Shown here: positions 6,842 to 6,967 of the stretch, piece by piece
How the letters are laid out: every line of letters begins with the position of its first letter
Position numbering within the stretch: position 1 is the stretch's first letter
Assembly (NCBI GenBank): GCA_009927065.1
Contig: RFNU01000206.1
Span: 1 to 6,967, forward strand
Source of the DNA: a bacterium
GTDB taxonomy: Bacteria > Pseudomonadota > Gammaproteobacteria > Berkiellales > Berkiellaceae
Length of the DNA stretch: 6,967 bases
Direction of reading: 5' to 3'
Notes under the pieces: model-generated
What the model was told of the DNA's origin: nothing
Database searches by the model: none
Seen by the model: the letters and a program-made list of their open reading frames with translations, nothing else
Position numbers and translations under genes: made by a program

Positions 6842-6967
6842 ACGCTTACTGCGATCTCCTTGTCCTGTTGTATCAACCTGAGGCCTTGCTGGAACCAAAA
6901 CCCCTTTGGCTGACAACTCCGTTCCAGAGGATACTATTAAGGTGATTGCTCGTTTTTTAATCACATC

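Larger units (their letters stand above)
6690..6967 (-). pseudogene. Possible frameshifted gene or repeat remnant downstream of icd
   Basis: Two abutting minus-strand frames cover this tail. One is open from the right edge to a stop at 6836-6838, ending in TGQGDRSKRL. The second opens just before that point and runs to a stop at 6690-6692, carrying LSQALKAQCLMRRQKRLLSG and ending GKLPNVR; its internal ATG at 6809 would give 39 residues. One added base in the CTTTG run near 6836-6841 would join them. Against this, G+C here is high (about 53% over 6841-6930), which makes open frames cheap, a plus-strand frame is open over much of the same DNA, no ribosome site precedes 6809, and the end overlaps the icd stop. 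I recognise no family. A translated relic of a dispersed repeat is at least as likely as a gene. Confidence 0.22.

Noticed and set aside
6803..6946. Plus-strand frame reading LWLTTPFQRILLR, at first sight like a transposase end
   Set aside because: It has no start codon, matches no transposase motif I can name, and competes with minus-strand frames over the same G+C-rich DNA; no terminal inverted repeats or target duplication were seen.
1..6967. CRISPR array, tRNA or rRNA gene, integrase or toxin-antitoxin pair
   Set aside because: Looked for on both strands; no regularly spaced repeats, cloverleaf, rRNA motif or recognisable mobile-element or toxin-antitoxin protein was seen.

Overview
The window reads as chromosome from an AT-rich gammaproteobacterium. 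The isocitrate dehydrogenase and MnmA proteins match their enterobacterial counterparts motif for motif, coding DNA is roughly one-third G+C, and an ankyrin-repeat protein lies beside them. That combination suggests a host-associated lineage, with Legionellales (Legionella, Coxiella or Rickettsiella relatives) as the best guess. This is inference from gene content; no rRNA or other decisive marker is present.

Layout. (1) 1-2682, minus strand: a very large protein, open across the left edge, with about 665 residues of unrecognised N-terminus followed by about six degenerate ankyrin repeats. (2) 2683-3129: a gene-free divergent spacer, a little richer in G+C, holding two clear hairpins. (3) 3130-4137, plus strand: a 335-residue protein with the fold signature of the citrate/2-methylcitrate synthase family, in which both catalytic histidines and a third family histidine are replaced. 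(4) 4087-5154, minus strand: mnmA, the tRNA 2-thiouridylase, whose 3' end overlaps the previous gene by 51 bases in convergent orientation. (5) 5155-5427: the mnmA/icd divergent promoter region. (6) 5428-6693, plus strand: icd, NADP-type isocitrate dehydrogenase. (7) 6694-6967: a hairpin-rich, G+C-shifted tail with a probable icd terminator and a possible minus-strand gene remnant.

How the parts fit. mnmA and icd are housekeeping genes; their divergent closeness resembles the order I recall from other gammaproteobacteria such as pseudomonads, where mnmA is followed by hflD and purB. Here the genes downstream of mnmA are instead the synthase-like pseudoenzyme and the ankyrin protein, two accessory-looking genes transcribed divergently from one spacer. 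The most unusual object is the synthase-like gene. It keeps the family's framework motifs and the catalytic aspartate position but not the chemistry, and its last 16 codons are read from the antisense strand of the conserved end of mnmA. It is best viewed as a repurposed, probably non-catalytic member of the family, with regulatory or host-directed roles as untested hypotheses.
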